Origin: Dechloromonas sp. HYN0024
GTDB taxonomy: Bacteria > Pseudomonadota > Gammaproteobacteria > Burkholderiales > Rhodocyclaceae
Length of the DNA: 64,000 nucleotides
Assembly (NCBI RefSeq): GCF_003441615.1
Contig: NZ_CP031842.1
Span: 2,064,501-2,128,500 of the forward strand
Direction: 5' to 3'
Shown here: one piece after another, positions 16,166-28,988 of the stretch
How positions within the stretch are numbered: position 1 is the stretch's first letter
Layout of the letters: each line of letters begins with the position of its first letter
Made by a program: the position numbers and the translations under genes
Notes under the pieces: generated by a model
Databases searched by the model: none
What the model saw: the letters and a program-made list of their open reading frames with translations, nothing else
What the model was told of the DNA's origin: nothing

Positions 16166-17676
16166 AAGCCGGCCCCACCCTGATTGCCCTGACCGTGGCC
16201 CTTGCCGTCGGCAGTTTTGCCGGTTACCGCGCGACTCAACCAAGCGCCGATGCCATCGCCCAAAATCCGGCCGCCCCGGCCAAGCCGGCCAAAAAGCTGA
16301 TGTACTACCGTAACCCGATGGGCCTGCCCGACACGTCGCCAACGCCCAAAAAAGACCCGATGGGCATGGACTACCTGCCCGTATATGAAGGTGATGACGA
16401 TTCGGCCGGCGACAGCGGCCTGAAAATCAGTGCCGAAAAAATCCAGAAAATGGGTGTGAAAGCCGAACCGGCCAAAGTCCAGATGCTCGACAAGACAGTA
16501 CGCGCCAGCGGCCGGGTAGACATCGACGAGAGCCGGAGCTACACGGTAACCGCCAAGTTCGAAGGCTACATCGAGCGCCTGCACGTCAATACCACCGGCC
16601 AGCCGGTTGGTCGCGGCCAGCCACTGTTCGAGGTATACAGCCCGGAACTCGTCTCGGCCCAGCGCGAATACGCCATTGCCGCGCAAGGCGTCGGCAAGCT
16701 CAATGACGCCGGCGACGACGCACAGACGGCAATGAAACAACTGGCCGACGCCAGCCTGCAGCGCCTCAAGAACTGGGACATTTCCGACGAGCAGATCAAG
16801 GCTCTGGCCCAGACTGGCAATGCCAAACGCACCCTGACCTTCCGCGCCCCGGTGACCGGTATCGTTACCGAGAAGAAGGCCATCCAGGGGATGCGCTTCA
16901 TGCCCGGCGATGCGCTCTACCAGATCGCCGATGTCTCCAGCGTCTGGGTTCAGGCCGATGTCTTCGAACAGGACATAGGGGCTGTAAGTATCGGCCAGAA
17001 GGCCAACATCAGGATCAACGCCTACCCCGGCGACGTTTTCACCGGCCGCATCGCCTACGTCTACCCGACGCTCAAGGCCGAAACGCGGACAGTATCGGTA
17101 CGCATTGAACTGGCCAACCCGAAAGGCAAACTAAAACCGGCCATGTTCGCCGAAGTCGACATCCCGGTGGCCGGCCAGAAGCAGGTCGTCACCGTACCCA
17201 ATTCGGCGGTCATCGACAGCGGCAACAAGCAGGTGGTCATCGTCCAGCTTGGCGAAGGCCGCTTCGAGCCGCGGCTGGTAAAACTCGGCCAGCGCGGCAA
17301 CGAATTCGTGCAGGTACTGGACGGGGTGCGCGAAGGCGAAATGGTCGTTTCCTCGGCCAACTTCCTGATTGATGCAGAAAGCAACCTCAAAGCGGCGCTC
17401 GGCGGGATGCAGAAGGCAGACGCTGCATCTGCCGGCAAGCCGGCAGCCGTTGGGCACAAGGCGGTTGGGGTGTTGAATGCGGTGGATGCCGCCTCAGGGA
17501 ACGTGACGATTACGCACGAGCCGGTGGCGAGCTTGAAGTGGCCAGCGATGAAGATGGATTTTATGCTGGCGAATCCTTCGCTGATTTCGGGCGTGAAGCC
17601 AGGGGCAGCGATTGCCTTTGAGTTTGTTGAGCGGGGGGCTGGGGAGTGGGTGATTACCTCGGTTGCTAAGCGATGA
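16162..17676 (+). CDS. cusB: Copper/silver efflux adaptor CusB with N-terminal metal-binding segment and fused C-terminal CusF domain
   Basis: The 504-residue protein starts at a GTG overlapping the cusC stop. After an export signal or anchor it has a Met-rich metal-binding segment at 47-73 (MYYRNPMG ... KDPMGMDYLP), in which the usual Cys/His ligands are replaced by Met. Then come the barrel, lipoyl and hairpin regions of an RND membrane-fusion protein (TVTAKFEGYIERLHV, APVTGIVTEKKAIQGM). A CusF-like domain ends the protein, with His452, Trp460, Met463 and Met465 (LKWPAMKM). The DNA for this last domain (from about 17450) uses plainer, less GC-biased codons than the rest, suggesting a later addition. 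Confidence 0.92.
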   Translation: MKAGPTLIALTVALAVGSFAGYRATQPSADAIAQNPAAPAKPAKKLMYYRNPMGLPDTSPTPKKDPMGMDYLPVYEGDDDSAGDSGLKISAEKIQKMGVKAEPAKVQMLDKTVRASGRVDIDESRSYTVTAKFEGYIERLHVNTTGQPVGRGQPLFEVYSPELVSAQREYAIAAQGVGKLNDAGDDAQTAMKQLADASLQRLKNWDISDEQIKALAQTGNAKRTLTFRAPVTGIVTEKKAIQGMRFMPGDALYQIADVSSVWVQADVFEQDIGAVSIGQKANIRINAYPGDVFTGRIAYVYPTLKAETRTVSVRIELANPKGKLKPAMFAEVDIPVAGQKQVVTVPNSAVIDSGNKQVVIVQLGEGRFEPRLVKLGQRGNEFVQVLDGVREGEMVVSSANFLIDAESNLKAALGGMQKADAASAGKPAAVGHKAVGVLNAVDAASGNVTITHEPVASLKWPAMKMDFMLANPSLISGVKPGAAIAFEFVERGAGEWVITSVAKR

Positions 17677-17698
17677 GCGTTTCCGTTTTTATGCGTGG

Positions 17699-17747
17699 GT
17701 TGTCGACTGATCAGCAAGGCGGAACCCCAAGCCCATCAGTCGACAAC
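17699..17747. repeat. 13-bp perfect inverted repeat between cusB and cusA
   Basis: GTTGTCGACTGAT (17699-17711) and ATCAGTCGACAAC (17735-17747) flank a 23-base loop in the 108-bp gap between cusB and cusA. There is no T-run after it, so it is not a standard terminator; it may be an mRNA processing or stability element. Confidence 0.6.
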
Positions 17748-17784
17748 ACCCCAACCCTAGGCACCGACAAAGGGAAAGCTCCCC

Positions 17785-20700
17785 ATGCTTAACGCCCTCA
17801 TCACCTGGTCGGCCAAAAACCGTTTCCTCGTTCTCCTCGCTACCCTCTTCATCACCCTCGCCGGCATCTGGTCGGTCATGAAGACGCCGCTCGACGCTAT
17901 CCCCGATCTTTCCGACGTCCAGGTCATCCTGTACACCGAATTCCCCGGCCAGGCCCCGCAGGTGGTCGAGGACCAAGTCACTTACCCGCTCACCACCGCC
18001 CTCCTCTCAGTACCGAAATCCAAGGTCGTGCGCGGCTTCTCCTTCTTCGGCGCTTCCTTCGTCTACGTCATTTTCGAGGATGGAACCGATATCTACTGGG
18101 CCCGCTCACGCGTGCTGGAGTACGTCAATTCGGTGTCGGGGAAGCTGCCCAAGGGGGTCAGTCCGACGCTGGGCCCGGATGCCACCGGGGTCGGCTGGGT
18201 GTTCCAGTACGCCGTGCTGGCCAAGAACAAGACGCTGCCCGAATTGCGCACCCTGCAGGACTGGTATCTTCGCTATCAGTTGGCCAAGGCACCCGGCGTC
18301 GCCGAGGTGGCGAGCATCGGCGGCTTTGTCCAGCAATATCAGGTCACCGTCGATCCGATCAAACTCAGGAGCTACGGCATCCCACTGATGCGGGTCGCCG
18401 AGGTGATCCGCAATTCGAACCGCGATGTCGGCGGGCGCACGCTGGAGATGGCCGAGACCGAGTACATGGTGCGCGGTCGTGGCTATCTGCGCGGCAAGGA
18501 CGACATTGCGAACCTTGTGCTCAAGGCGCAGAACGGCACGCCGGTGCGCGTCGCCGATATCGGCCGGGTCGAACTGGTGGCTGACGAGCGGCGCGGCATC
18601 ACCGAGCTGAACGGTGAAGGTGAGGTGGTTTCGGGTATTGCCATGGCACGCTACGGCCAGAATGCGCTGGAGGTGATCGGCAATCTGAAGGCCAAGGTCG
18701 CCGAGATCAGCGCCGGCCTGCCCGAGGGCGTCAGCATCCAGACCGTTTATGACCGATCGGAACTGATCGAACGCGCCATTGCCACGCTCAAGCGTACGTT
18801 GGCCGAGGAAAGCCTGATCGTCGCGCTGGTTTGCATCGTCTTCCTGCTCCATCTGCGCTCGGCGCTGGTCGCCATCATCATGTTACCGGTCGGCATCCTT
18901 GCCGCCTTCATCGGCATGCGGGCGCTCGGCATCAACTCGAACATCATGAGTCTGGGCGGCATCGCCATTGCCGTCGGCGCCATGATCGATGCTGCCATCG
19001 TCATGATCGAGAACGCCCACAAGCATCTCGAGCGCCTGCAACCCGGCGAGTCGCGTAGTGACGCGATGATTGCCGCCTGCAAAGAGGTCGGCCCGGCGCT
19101 CTTCTTCAGTCTGCTCATCATCACCGTCTCCTTCCTCCCGGTATTCACGCTTGAAGCCCAGGAAGGCCGGCTGTTCGCCCCGCTGGCCTGGACCAAGACC
19201 TTCGCCATGGCCGCTGCCGCCTTCCTGTCGGTGACGCTGGTACCGGTGCTGATGCTGCTGTTCATTCGTGGCGACATCAAGCCGGAAGCCGAAAATCCGG
19301 TCAATCGCGCCCTCATCCGCGTCTATCGTCCGACCATCGCCGGCGTCATGCGCTGGAAGAAGACAACCATCCTAGCCGCCGTGCTCGCCATGGTCCTCAC
19401 CCTCATCCCGGCCAGCCGGCTGGGCAGTGAATTCATGCCGACGCTTAACGAAGGTACGCTGTTCTACATGCCGACCACCCTGCCCGGTCTGTCGGTAACC
19501 AAGGCGGCCGAACTATTGCAGACGCAGGACAAGATCATCAAGAGCCTCCCGGAAGTCGCCTCGGTTTTCGGCAAGGCAGGTCGCGCCCAGACGGCGACTG
19601 ACCCGGCGCCGATGGAAATGTTCGAGACAGTGATCAATCTCAAGCCGGAGAGTGAATGGCGGGCCGGCATGACCACCGACAAACTGATCGCCGAACTCGA
19701 CAGGGCGCTGCAGTTCCCCGGCGTGGCCAACTCGTGGACGATGCCGATCAAGGCGCGTATCGACATGCTGTCCACCGGCATTCGCACCCCCATCGGGATC
19801 AAGGTCTTCGGCACCGATCTGGTTGAAATGGAACGGCTGGCCAAGGAAATTGAAACGGTGGTCAAGGCCGTCCCTGGCACCAGCAGCGCCTTTGCCGAAC
19901 GGATTACCGGCGGCTTCTACCTCGATATCGTGCCCGACCGCGGCGCCCTGGCCCGCTATGGCCTGAGCGTTGGCGAAGTCATGGATGTCGTCGGCACGGC
20001 CCTCGGCGGCGAGATGGTCACCACCACCGTCGAAGGCCGCGAACGCTTCGGCGTCACCGTGCGCTACCCGCGCGATCTGCGCAGCGATCCGCAGGCCATC
20101 GCCCGCGAAGTCCTCGTCCCGGTGCCGGCCGAGATGGGTGCCCCGGCCACCATGGTGCCGCTCGGCCAGCTGGCCGACGTCAAGATCAGTACCGGCGCCC
20201 CGGCCATCCGCACCGAAAACGCCCTGCTCTCGGCTTACATCTACGTCGACATCCGCGACCGCGACATCGGTTCCTACGTTGCCGATGCCCGCCAGGCGGT
20301 CAATCAAAAGGTCAAATTCACACCCGGCACCTACGTCACGTGGAGTGGCCAGTTCGAGTACATGGAACGTGCCATCGCCAAGCTGAAAATCGTTGTGCCG
20401 GTCACCCTGCTCATCATCTTTCTGCTCCTTTACCTCAACTTCCGGCGCATCACCGAAACCCTGATCGTCATGCTCTCGGTGCCCTTCGCCCTGGTCGGTG
20501 GCATCTGGCTAATGTGGATTCTCGGCTACAACCTGTCGGTCGCCGCCGCCATCGGCTTCATCGCATTGGCCGGTGTGGCGGCCGAAACCGGCGTCATCAT
20601 GCTGATCTATCTCGATCATGCCTGGACAGCGATCCAGCAAAAATGCGCCAGCGAAGGCCGCCAGCCACAGGCCACCGATCTTTATGCCGCAGTCATGGAA

Positions 20701-20922
20701 GGTGCCGTCGAACGCGTCCGACCCAAGATGATGACCGTCACCGCCATCATGGCCGGCCTGCTACCCATCCTGTGGGGCACCGGCACCGGCTCGGAAGTCA
20801 TGAGCCGGATTGCCGCCCCCATGGTCGGCGGCATGATTTCCTCAACGGTACTGACGCTGGCTGTGATTCCGGCAATTTATGCGCTGCTCAAGCAGCGTCA
20901 ACAGGGGCTCACCACCGCCTGA
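17785..20922 (+). CDS. cusA: Heavy-metal RND transporter CusA
   Basis: The 1045-residue inner-membrane pump follows the CusA pattern throughout. The periplasmic cleft text includes GRAQTATDPAPMEMFET, RIDMLSTGIRTPIGIKVFG and LGGEMV, which carry the three methionines that bind Cu(I)/Ag(I) in E. coli CusA. Transmembrane helix 4 has the proton-relay region (AIAVGAMIDAAIVMIENAHKHLE). It assembles with CusB and CusC to move metal from periplasm to outside. It is the last gene of the operon and converges with the next gene. Confidence 0.95.
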   Translation: MLNALITWSAKNRFLVLLATLFITLAGIWSVMKTPLDAIPDLSDVQVILYTEFPGQAPQVVEDQVTYPLTTALLSVPKSKVVRGFSFFGASFVYVIFEDGTDIYWARSRVLEYVNSVSGKLPKGVSPTLGPDATGVGWVFQYAVLAKNKTLPELRTLQDWYLRYQLAKAPGVAEVASIGGFVQQYQVTVDPIKLRSYGIPLMRVAEVIRNSNRDVGGRTLEMAETEYMVRGRGYLRGKDDIANLVLKAQNGTPVRVADIGRVELVADERRGITELNGEGEVVSGIAMARYGQNALEVIGNLKAKVAEISAGLPEGVSIQTVYDRSELIERAIATLKRTLAEESLIVALVCIVFLLHLRSALVAIIMLPVGILAAFIGMRALGINSNIMSLGGIAIAVGAMIDAAIVMIENAHKHLERLQPGESRSDAMIAACKEVGPALFFSLLIITVSFLPVFTLEAQEGRLFAPLAWTKTFAMAAAAFLSVTLVPVLMLLFIRGDIKPEAENPVNRALIRVYRPTIAGVMRWKKTTILAAVLAMVLTLIPASRLGSEFMPTLNEGTLFYMPTTLPGLSVTKAAELLQTQDKIIKSLPEVASVFGKAGRAQTATDPAPMEMFETVINLKPESEWRAGMTTDKLIAELDRALQFPGVANSWTMPIKARIDMLSTGIRTPIGIKVFGTDLVEMERLAKEIETVVKAVPGTSSAFAERITGGFYLDIVPDRGALARYGLSVGEVMDVVGTALGGEMVTTTVEGRERFGVTVRYPRDLRSDPQAIAREVLVPVPAEMGAPATMVPLGQLADVKISTGAPAIRTENALLSAYIYVDIRDRDIGSYVADARQAVNQKVKFTPGTYVTWSGQFEYMERAIAKLKIVVPVTLLIIFLLLYLNFRRITETLIVMLSVPFALVGGIWLMWILGYNLSVAAAIGFIALAGVAAETGVIMLIYLDHAWTAIQQKCASEGRQPQATDLYAAVMEGAVERVRPKMMTVTAIMAGLLPILWGTGTGSEVMSRIAAPMVGGMISSTVLTLAVIPAIYALLKQRQQGLTTA

Positions 20923-20941
20923 TCGAGGCCACCGAGGCAAT

Positions 20942-23971
<3,030 letters not shown>

Positions 23972-24153
23972 TGCCCATCGGCCAAGTCTTATCGTTGTAT
24001 TGGTCTCTTGCCACCAAGCTTACCGGATTTTTCAAGGAGAGATTGGCGGTATAGCCATTTGCCACCCTGCGCATGCCACCATTTTTTGGGATTTGCCCCC
24101 CCTATTTTCACCCCCTGACGTACACTGCGCCCCTAACTTTCAGGGGATGCCCG

Positions 24154-25881
24154 ATGCAACAAGAACATTTCATTCCGGGCAAGGATGCCTCGCTCGAACA
24201 CTCTATCGCCTCGATGCAGGCCAAACTGACGGCCCGCGGCTTCGATATCGAGGAATGCTCCTGGCTCAACCCGGTCGATAACGTGTGGTCCGTGCATGTG
24301 CGCAATCGCGCCTGTCACCTGATGTTCACCAACGGCAAGGGGGCGACGAAACTGGCCGCTCACGCCAGCGCGCTGGGCGAGTATTTTGAACGTCTGTCCT
24401 GCAATTATTTCTGGAATCACTATTACCTCGGCGAAACCGTCGCCAACCGCGAATTCGCGCATTACCCGCGGGAACGCTGGTTCCCGGTGACCGGCACCGA
24501 CTGGCCGGCCGAACTGCTGACGCCCGAACTCCAAGCTTTCTACAACCCGGAAGGCAGTATCCCGGCCGAAGCCCTGATCGACATGAATACCGGCCACTAC
24601 GAGCGCGGCATCTGCGCTATCCCCTATGTGCGCCAGCGCGATGGGGCCGAAGTTTTCGTGCCGGTCAACATCATCAGCAACCTCTACGTCAGCAACGGCA
24701 TGTCGGCTGGCAACACGCAGGCCGAGGCACGCGCCCAGGCGCTGTCGGAAATCCTCGAACGTCACGTCAAGTTCAAGGTGATTGCCGAGGGCATCTGTCT
24801 GCCGGACGTCCCGGAAGAGGTGATCGCCCGTTATCCGACCATCGCTGCCGGCATTCAGGGCCTGCGCGACGCCGGCTTTGGCATTCTGGTCAAGGACGCG
24901 TCGCTCGGCGGCAAGTACCCGGTGATGTGCGTGACCATGCTCAACCCCCGCGACCAGGGTGTTTTCGCCAGTTTCGGCGCCCATCCGCGTTTCGAGATTG
25001 CGCTTGAACGGGCCTTGACCGAACTCCTGCAGGGCCGCGCCCTCGATGCCCTCGACGGCTTTCCGCCCCCCGGCTTCGATCTCGACGAAGTGGCGAGCGC
25101 CCCGAATATCGAAATCCATTTCGTCGATTCGAGCGGCATCGTGCACTGGAACTATTTTAGCGAGACGCCAGACTTCGAATTCGCCGACTGGAATTTCAAC
25201 GATCTGGAAAACGGCAAGACCACCGACGACTACGCCTGGCTGGCCGAGCGCATCCACGCCGATGGCCACGACATCTACGTCGCCGATTTCGACCATCTTG
25301 GTGTTTACGCCTGCCGTATCCTCGTCCCCGGCATGTCGGAGATTTACCCGATCGACGACCTCGAATGGGAAAACAACAGCAATGGCGCCGCCGTCCGCCC
25401 GGCCATCCTCAACCTGGCCGAACTTGATGAAGACCAGTGCGGCCAATTGCTCGACACCCTGAACGAACTGAACATCGCCGATGAACGCCCGGTTGCTGCG
25501 CTCATCGGCCTCGCCCCGGATGCCGGGTCACTGTGGGCCGACTTGCGGGTCGGCGAACTGAAGACCATGCTGGCCCTGGCTGTCGGGGATACCGATGCGA
25601 CGCTCGAAGGTTGCGAATGGGTACGTCAGTTCGAACAACTTGATGCTGGCCGTCGCCGCATCTATCAATGCATCGCAACGCTGCTCGAGATGGAAGACCC
25701 GAACATCTTCGAAGATGCGCTGGTCAGCCTCTACGGGGAAGAAACCCTGGATATGGCGACCGATCTGATCGACGGCGAAACCCGCTTCTTCGGTCTGGTC
25801 TCACCGGGCCTCGCCCTCGCAGGCTGCGACCTGCACCAACGCCTGCTCAAGGAATACGAAAAAGCCGCGGGTCGTTGCTAG
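24154..25881 (+). CDS. ycaO: YcaO-type cyclodehydratase-fold protein, ribosomal protein S12 methylthiotransferase accessory factor
   Basis: Beginning at MQQEHFIPGKDASLEHSI (ATG with AGGGGA upstream) the 575-residue protein matches the N-terminus of E. coli YcaO (FIPGKDA..) and continues with FTNGKGATKLAAHASALG, EYFERLSCNYF and the ATP-binding region NTQAEARAQALSEILERHVK. E. coli YcaO supports RimO-dependent beta-methylthiolation of ribosomal protein S12. The long C-terminal part is present, as in the housekeeping form. No precursor peptide, dehydrogenase or other RiPP gene is next to it. It stands alone between two hybrid kinases read in the opposite direction. Confidence 0.88.
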   Translation: MQQEHFIPGKDASLEHSIASMQAKLTARGFDIEECSWLNPVDNVWSVHVRNRACHLMFTNGKGATKLAAHASALGEYFERLSCNYFWNHYYLGETVANREFAHYPRERWFPVTGTDWPAELLTPELQAFYNPEGSIPAEALIDMNTGHYERGICAIPYVRQRDGAEVFVPVNIISNLYVSNGMSAGNTQAEARAQALSEILERHVKFKVIAEGICLPDVPEEVIARYPTIAAGIQGLRDAGFGILVKDASLGGKYPVMCVTMLNPRDQGVFASFGAHPRFEIALERALTELLQGRALDALDGFPPPGFDLDEVASAPNIEIHFVDSSGIVHWNYFSETPDFEFADWNFNDLENGKTTDDYAWLAERIHADGHDIYVADFDHLGVYACRILVPGMSEIYPIDDLEWENNSNGAAVRPAILNLAELDEDQCGQLLDTLNELNIADERPVAALIGLAPDAGSLWADLRVGELKTMLALAVGDTDATLEGCEWVRQFEQLDAGRRRIYQCIATLLEMEDPNIFEDALVSLYGEETLDMATDLIDGETRFFGLVSPGLALAGCDLHQRLLKEYEKAAGRC

Positions 25882-25882
25882 A

Positions 25883-25904
25883 CAATGGTCAGTAGCGGCC
25901 ATTG
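25883..25904. terminator. Possible hairpin between convergent ycaO and hybrid kinase genes
   Basis: CAATGGTC and GGCCATTG can pair over 8 positions with one wobble and a 6-base loop (AGTAGC). There is no T-run, so a role in stopping transcription from both sides is only possible. Confidence 0.3.
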
Positions 25905-25912
25905 AGGCGCAA

Positions 25913-28780
25913 CTACCGACGCTCAACCAGCCATTTCAGAACCGTCGCGTAAAGGCGGTCGGGATCGACCGGCTTGGCGATGAAATCGTTCATGCCGGCG
26001 GCCAGGCAACGTGCCTTGTCGTCGGCAAAGACATTGGCGGTCATGGCCACAATCGGCACGCCATGGGCCACCGAGCCGTCGCGTATCTGGCGGGTTGCAG
26101 CCAGACCGTCCATGCGCGGCATCTGCATGTCCATCAGGATCAGGTCATAGTTCTGCCTGGCGACCATTTCCAACGCCACGACGCCGTCGTCGGCCAGATC
26201 CACCTGCAAGCCAACTTCATCGAGTATGGCCTTGGCGATTTCCTGATTGATCGGCTCGTCATCGACGAGCAGGACGCGCCGCCCCGAATACTCACGCCGC
26301 AAGGCATCTGCAGCATCGGCAAGAGACTCGCCCGGGCTGGACGGCAGGTCTTCAGCGGCGACTTTCAGGCGGGCTGTCAGCCAGAAAATACTACCCTGCC
26401 CTGCCCGTGCGAAGGCACCGGCGTCGCCCCCCATGAGGCGGGCCAGCTTGCGGGTAATGGCCAGACCAAGCCCGGTACCGCCGTATTTCCGGGTGGTTGA
26501 ATTGTCGGCTTGCTCAAAGGCACTGAACAGCCTCGGCAAGTCGTCATCGGCAATACCAATCCCGGTGTCCTCAACCTCGAAGCGGAGCAGAACGCTGCAG
26601 GCATCGCCCTCGATCAGGCTGACCCGCAAGGTAATCACACCAGCATCGGTAAATTTGATGGCATTGGTCACATAGTTGAGCAAGGCCTGTTGCAGACGAG
26701 TCGGATCGCCGAGCAGGGGCGGCAAGGCTGGAAGCGGGTCGAGTTGCAGCCCGAGACCCTTGCCCTGGGCACGATCGCGCAGCATCGAAGCAACATCGTC
26801 GAGTATCCCCGAGACCTTGATTGGCGACTCTTCAAGGGTGAATTTCCCGGCCTCGATCTTGGACATATCGAGAATGGCATTGATAATGCCGAGCAGGTGG
26901 TCGGTGGCTTTTTCCAGCCGGTCAAGGCGCTCCTGCTGCCCGACGTCAAGGCCGCTGCGCCGTATCAGGTGCGTCATACCGGAGATGGCATTGAGCGGCG
27001 TGCGAATCTCGTGCGACATGTTGGCCAGGAAAGCGCTCTTCGCTACGCTCGCTGTTTCTGCGGCCTCCTTGGCAACGGCCAGCTCCGCCGTGCGCCGGGT
27101 AACCAATTCTTCAAGATGCTGACGGTATTGGCTCAGTTCTTCTTCGTTGCGCACCCGTTCCGAAATATCGCGGCTGATGCCGAACAGACCGACGACCGCT
27201 TGTTTGTCGTCAAAGAGCGGCCATTTATTCGTTTCAACATAACCAAGCGAGCCATCAGCGAGGTAATAAGGCGAAATCTTGGCGAGCAGCGGCGTTCCCT
27301 CGGCGAAGACCGCGACCTCCTCATCTTGGTAATGGCGGGCAACATCAGGCGGGAAAACTTCCCGGTCATGTTTGCCGATGAGGTCGCGCCAGTGGGCATG
27401 CGCGGTAATCTCGGCCAGCGCCTGGCTACAGAAACGGAAGCGGCTGTCAGCATCCTTGAAATAAATGAAATCGGTCGTCTGATTGAGGAAGGCTTCGAAA
27501 TCCCGGTTGAAATCAGCCACCTTTTTCTCGGCCAGCTTGCGATTGGTGATATCGACATCCATACAGACCAGAATCTGTCCTGAATCGCCGTCACCCGGAA
27601 TCAGAAAGGCTGTGGATTCGACCCAGCGCGCCTCACCGGTTCGCGTCCGGGTGAGAAATTCTTCCGGACCAAGCGACTGGCCAGTAAGGGCGACTTGCGC
27701 CAGGGCAGATTGGCAGCGCTGCCCCTCCTCTTCGCTGAAAATCAACTCAACCAGAAACTTCCCCTTCGCTTCCTCGGCACGCCAGCCGTAAAGCGCTTCT
27801 GAAGCCGTATTCCAGTAGATCACCCGGCCATCGCCATCGAACCACTGGATAGCCACGTTGGGTGTATTTTCCAGCGTAGCCGAGAGTTGTCGCCGCGAAG
27901 CTTCGGCCCGTTCAGTGGCCTTGGACGCCGTGGAAAACGCCCGACCCAGCGCAAGAAAAGCACCGCTCACCATGAAAGCGATAAGCGCAAATCCAAAACG
28001 TAGCGACCACCGGTTATCGGGCTCGGCTTTCCAGCCGCCATGGGGTATCGCGGCGATCTGCCAGGAACCATCCGGGAGGTAAATGCTGGCCAGAACCGGG
28101 TTGGCATCAAACAGCTCCGGACGGCCGAAAAACACCTCGCCCTCAGGCCCTCTCGCATCCTTGCCCCGAATGGCGACTTCGATGGATAACTTGTCGTCAC
28201 GCAGACCGCTGCTGGCAAACAGCTTGTCGACATCGATCACGGCACTGACAATGCCCCAGAAGCTCTCCTTACCCTTGCCATCGGGCAAATAGACCGGCAG
28301 GCGGGCGACCAGACCAACCCCTCCCTGAACCAGATTGAGCGGCCCGGCCAGAACGATTTGTCGCGACAAGCGGGCCCGCTCGACCGCAGGGAACTGCGCC
28401 GGGGTATTGCGGTAATCGAGACCGATCGCCTTTTCGTTACCTTCGATCGGGTGCACCCAGCGAATCACCATGTCCGGGGCAGCAACGATGTTCCGGAGCT
28501 GGTTTCGCCCCGAAAAAAGCGGCTGGACGGCAATGTCGAAACGCCGCTGATCGATATCGGGGGTCAGTGCGATGACACTGATCAGGCCACGAACCAGCTG
28601 GATGTCGCTGGTTAAATTGGTTTCCAGCCCATCGCGTACCACGGTCAGGCTATGCAGGACCTCGGCACGCTCGGCTGAAGCAAACTGTTCGCGGTTAATT
28701 TTCTCCGCCAGGTAGGCAGACAGCAACAGACTGCAAAAAACCAGGAGGGCAGTGGCAAGGTGGATGCTTCGGCGTTTCAT
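25913..28780 (-). CDS. CHASE-PAS-PAS hybrid histidine kinase with receiver domain
   Basis: The 955-residue protein has a first membrane helix (about 8-25), a periplasmic CHASE domain with its typical [17 protein letters not shown], a second helix near 250-270, two PAS domains (about 300-420 and 425-545), HisKA with His590 in [12 protein letters not shown], an HATPase ([14 protein letters not shown]) and a receiver with Asp884 (LMDMQMP). It is a membrane sensor of an unknown small ligand. Its kinase and receiver parts are very similar in text to those of the kinase on the other side of ycaO, so the two are paralogues with different inputs. It has no adjacent output protein. Confidence 0.9.
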   Translation of the reverse strand: MKRRSIHLATALLVFCSLLLSAYLAEKINREQFASAERAEVLHSLTVVRDGLETNLTSDIQLVRGLISVIALTPDIDQRRFDIAVQPLFSGRNQLRNIVAAPDMVIRWVHPIEGNEKAIGLDYRNTPAQFPAVERARLSRQIVLAGPLNLVQGGVGLVARLPVYLPDGKGKESFWGIVSAVIDVDKLFASSGLRDDKLSIEVAIRGKDARGPEGEVFFGRPELFDANPVLASIYLPDGSWQIAAIPHGGWKAEPDNRWSLRFGFALIAFMVSGAFLALGRAFSTASKATERAEASRRQLSATLENTPNVAIQWFDGDGRVIYWNTASEALYGWRAEEAKGKFLVELIFSEEEGQRCQSALAQVALTGQSLGPEEFLTRTRTGEARWVESTAFLIPGDGDSGQILVCMDVDITNRKLAEKKVADFNRDFEAFLNQTTDFIYFKDADSRFRFCSQALAEITAHAHWRDLIGKHDREVFPPDVARHYQDEEVAVFAEGTPLLAKISPYYLADGSLGYVETNKWPLFDDKQAVVGLFGISRDISERVRNEEELSQYRQHLEELVTRRTAELAVAKEAAETASVAKSAFLANMSHEIRTPLNAISGMTHLIRRSGLDVGQQERLDRLEKATDHLLGIINAILDMSKIEAGKFTLEESPIKVSGILDDVASMLRDRAQGKGLGLQLDPLPALPPLLGDPTRLQQALLNYVTNAIKFTDAGVITLRVSLIEGDACSVLLRFEVEDTGIGIADDDLPRLFSAFEQADNSTTRKYGGTGLGLAITRKLARLMGGDAGAFARAGQGSIFWLTARLKVAAEDLPSSPGESLADAADALRREYSGRRVLLVDDEPINQEIAKAILDEVGLQVDLADDGVVALEMVARQNYDLILMDMQMPRMDGLAATRQIRDGSVAHGVPIVAMTANVFADDKARCLAAGMNDFIAKPVDPDRLYATVLKWLVERR

Positions 28781-28988
28781 GGCTGCATTCTCACCGTTTC
28801 ACGGCACGATGCCCAGATAAACGCAGCGAACTGCGATCGTTCACAACGATAAATTTCCACCTGTCCCCCCCGAAACTGGCATTGGAATATTTGTATATGC
28901 TAATTCTATCCACTCGGTGATCCTGTTGGCAAAGCTATTTCCGCCGAACTTCCCGGCTATCAGTGACTCTTAACAGAAGGAGTCAGCC
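28781..28988. other. Divergent promoter region between hybrid kinase and fumC
   Basis: This 208-bp stretch must hold the fumC promoter and probably that of the kinase. An AT-rich tract (ATTTGTATATGCTAATTCTAT) around 28890-28910 is the likely core. A strong Shine-Dalgarno (AGAAGGAG) precedes the fumC ATG. No clear operator was recognised. Confidence 0.4.

Noticed and set aside
24154..25881. YcaO as part of a RiPP (thiazole/oxazole peptide) gene cluster
   Set aside because: It is the full-length housekeeping type with the E. coli-like N-terminus, and no precursor peptide, dehydrogenase or transporter is adjacent.
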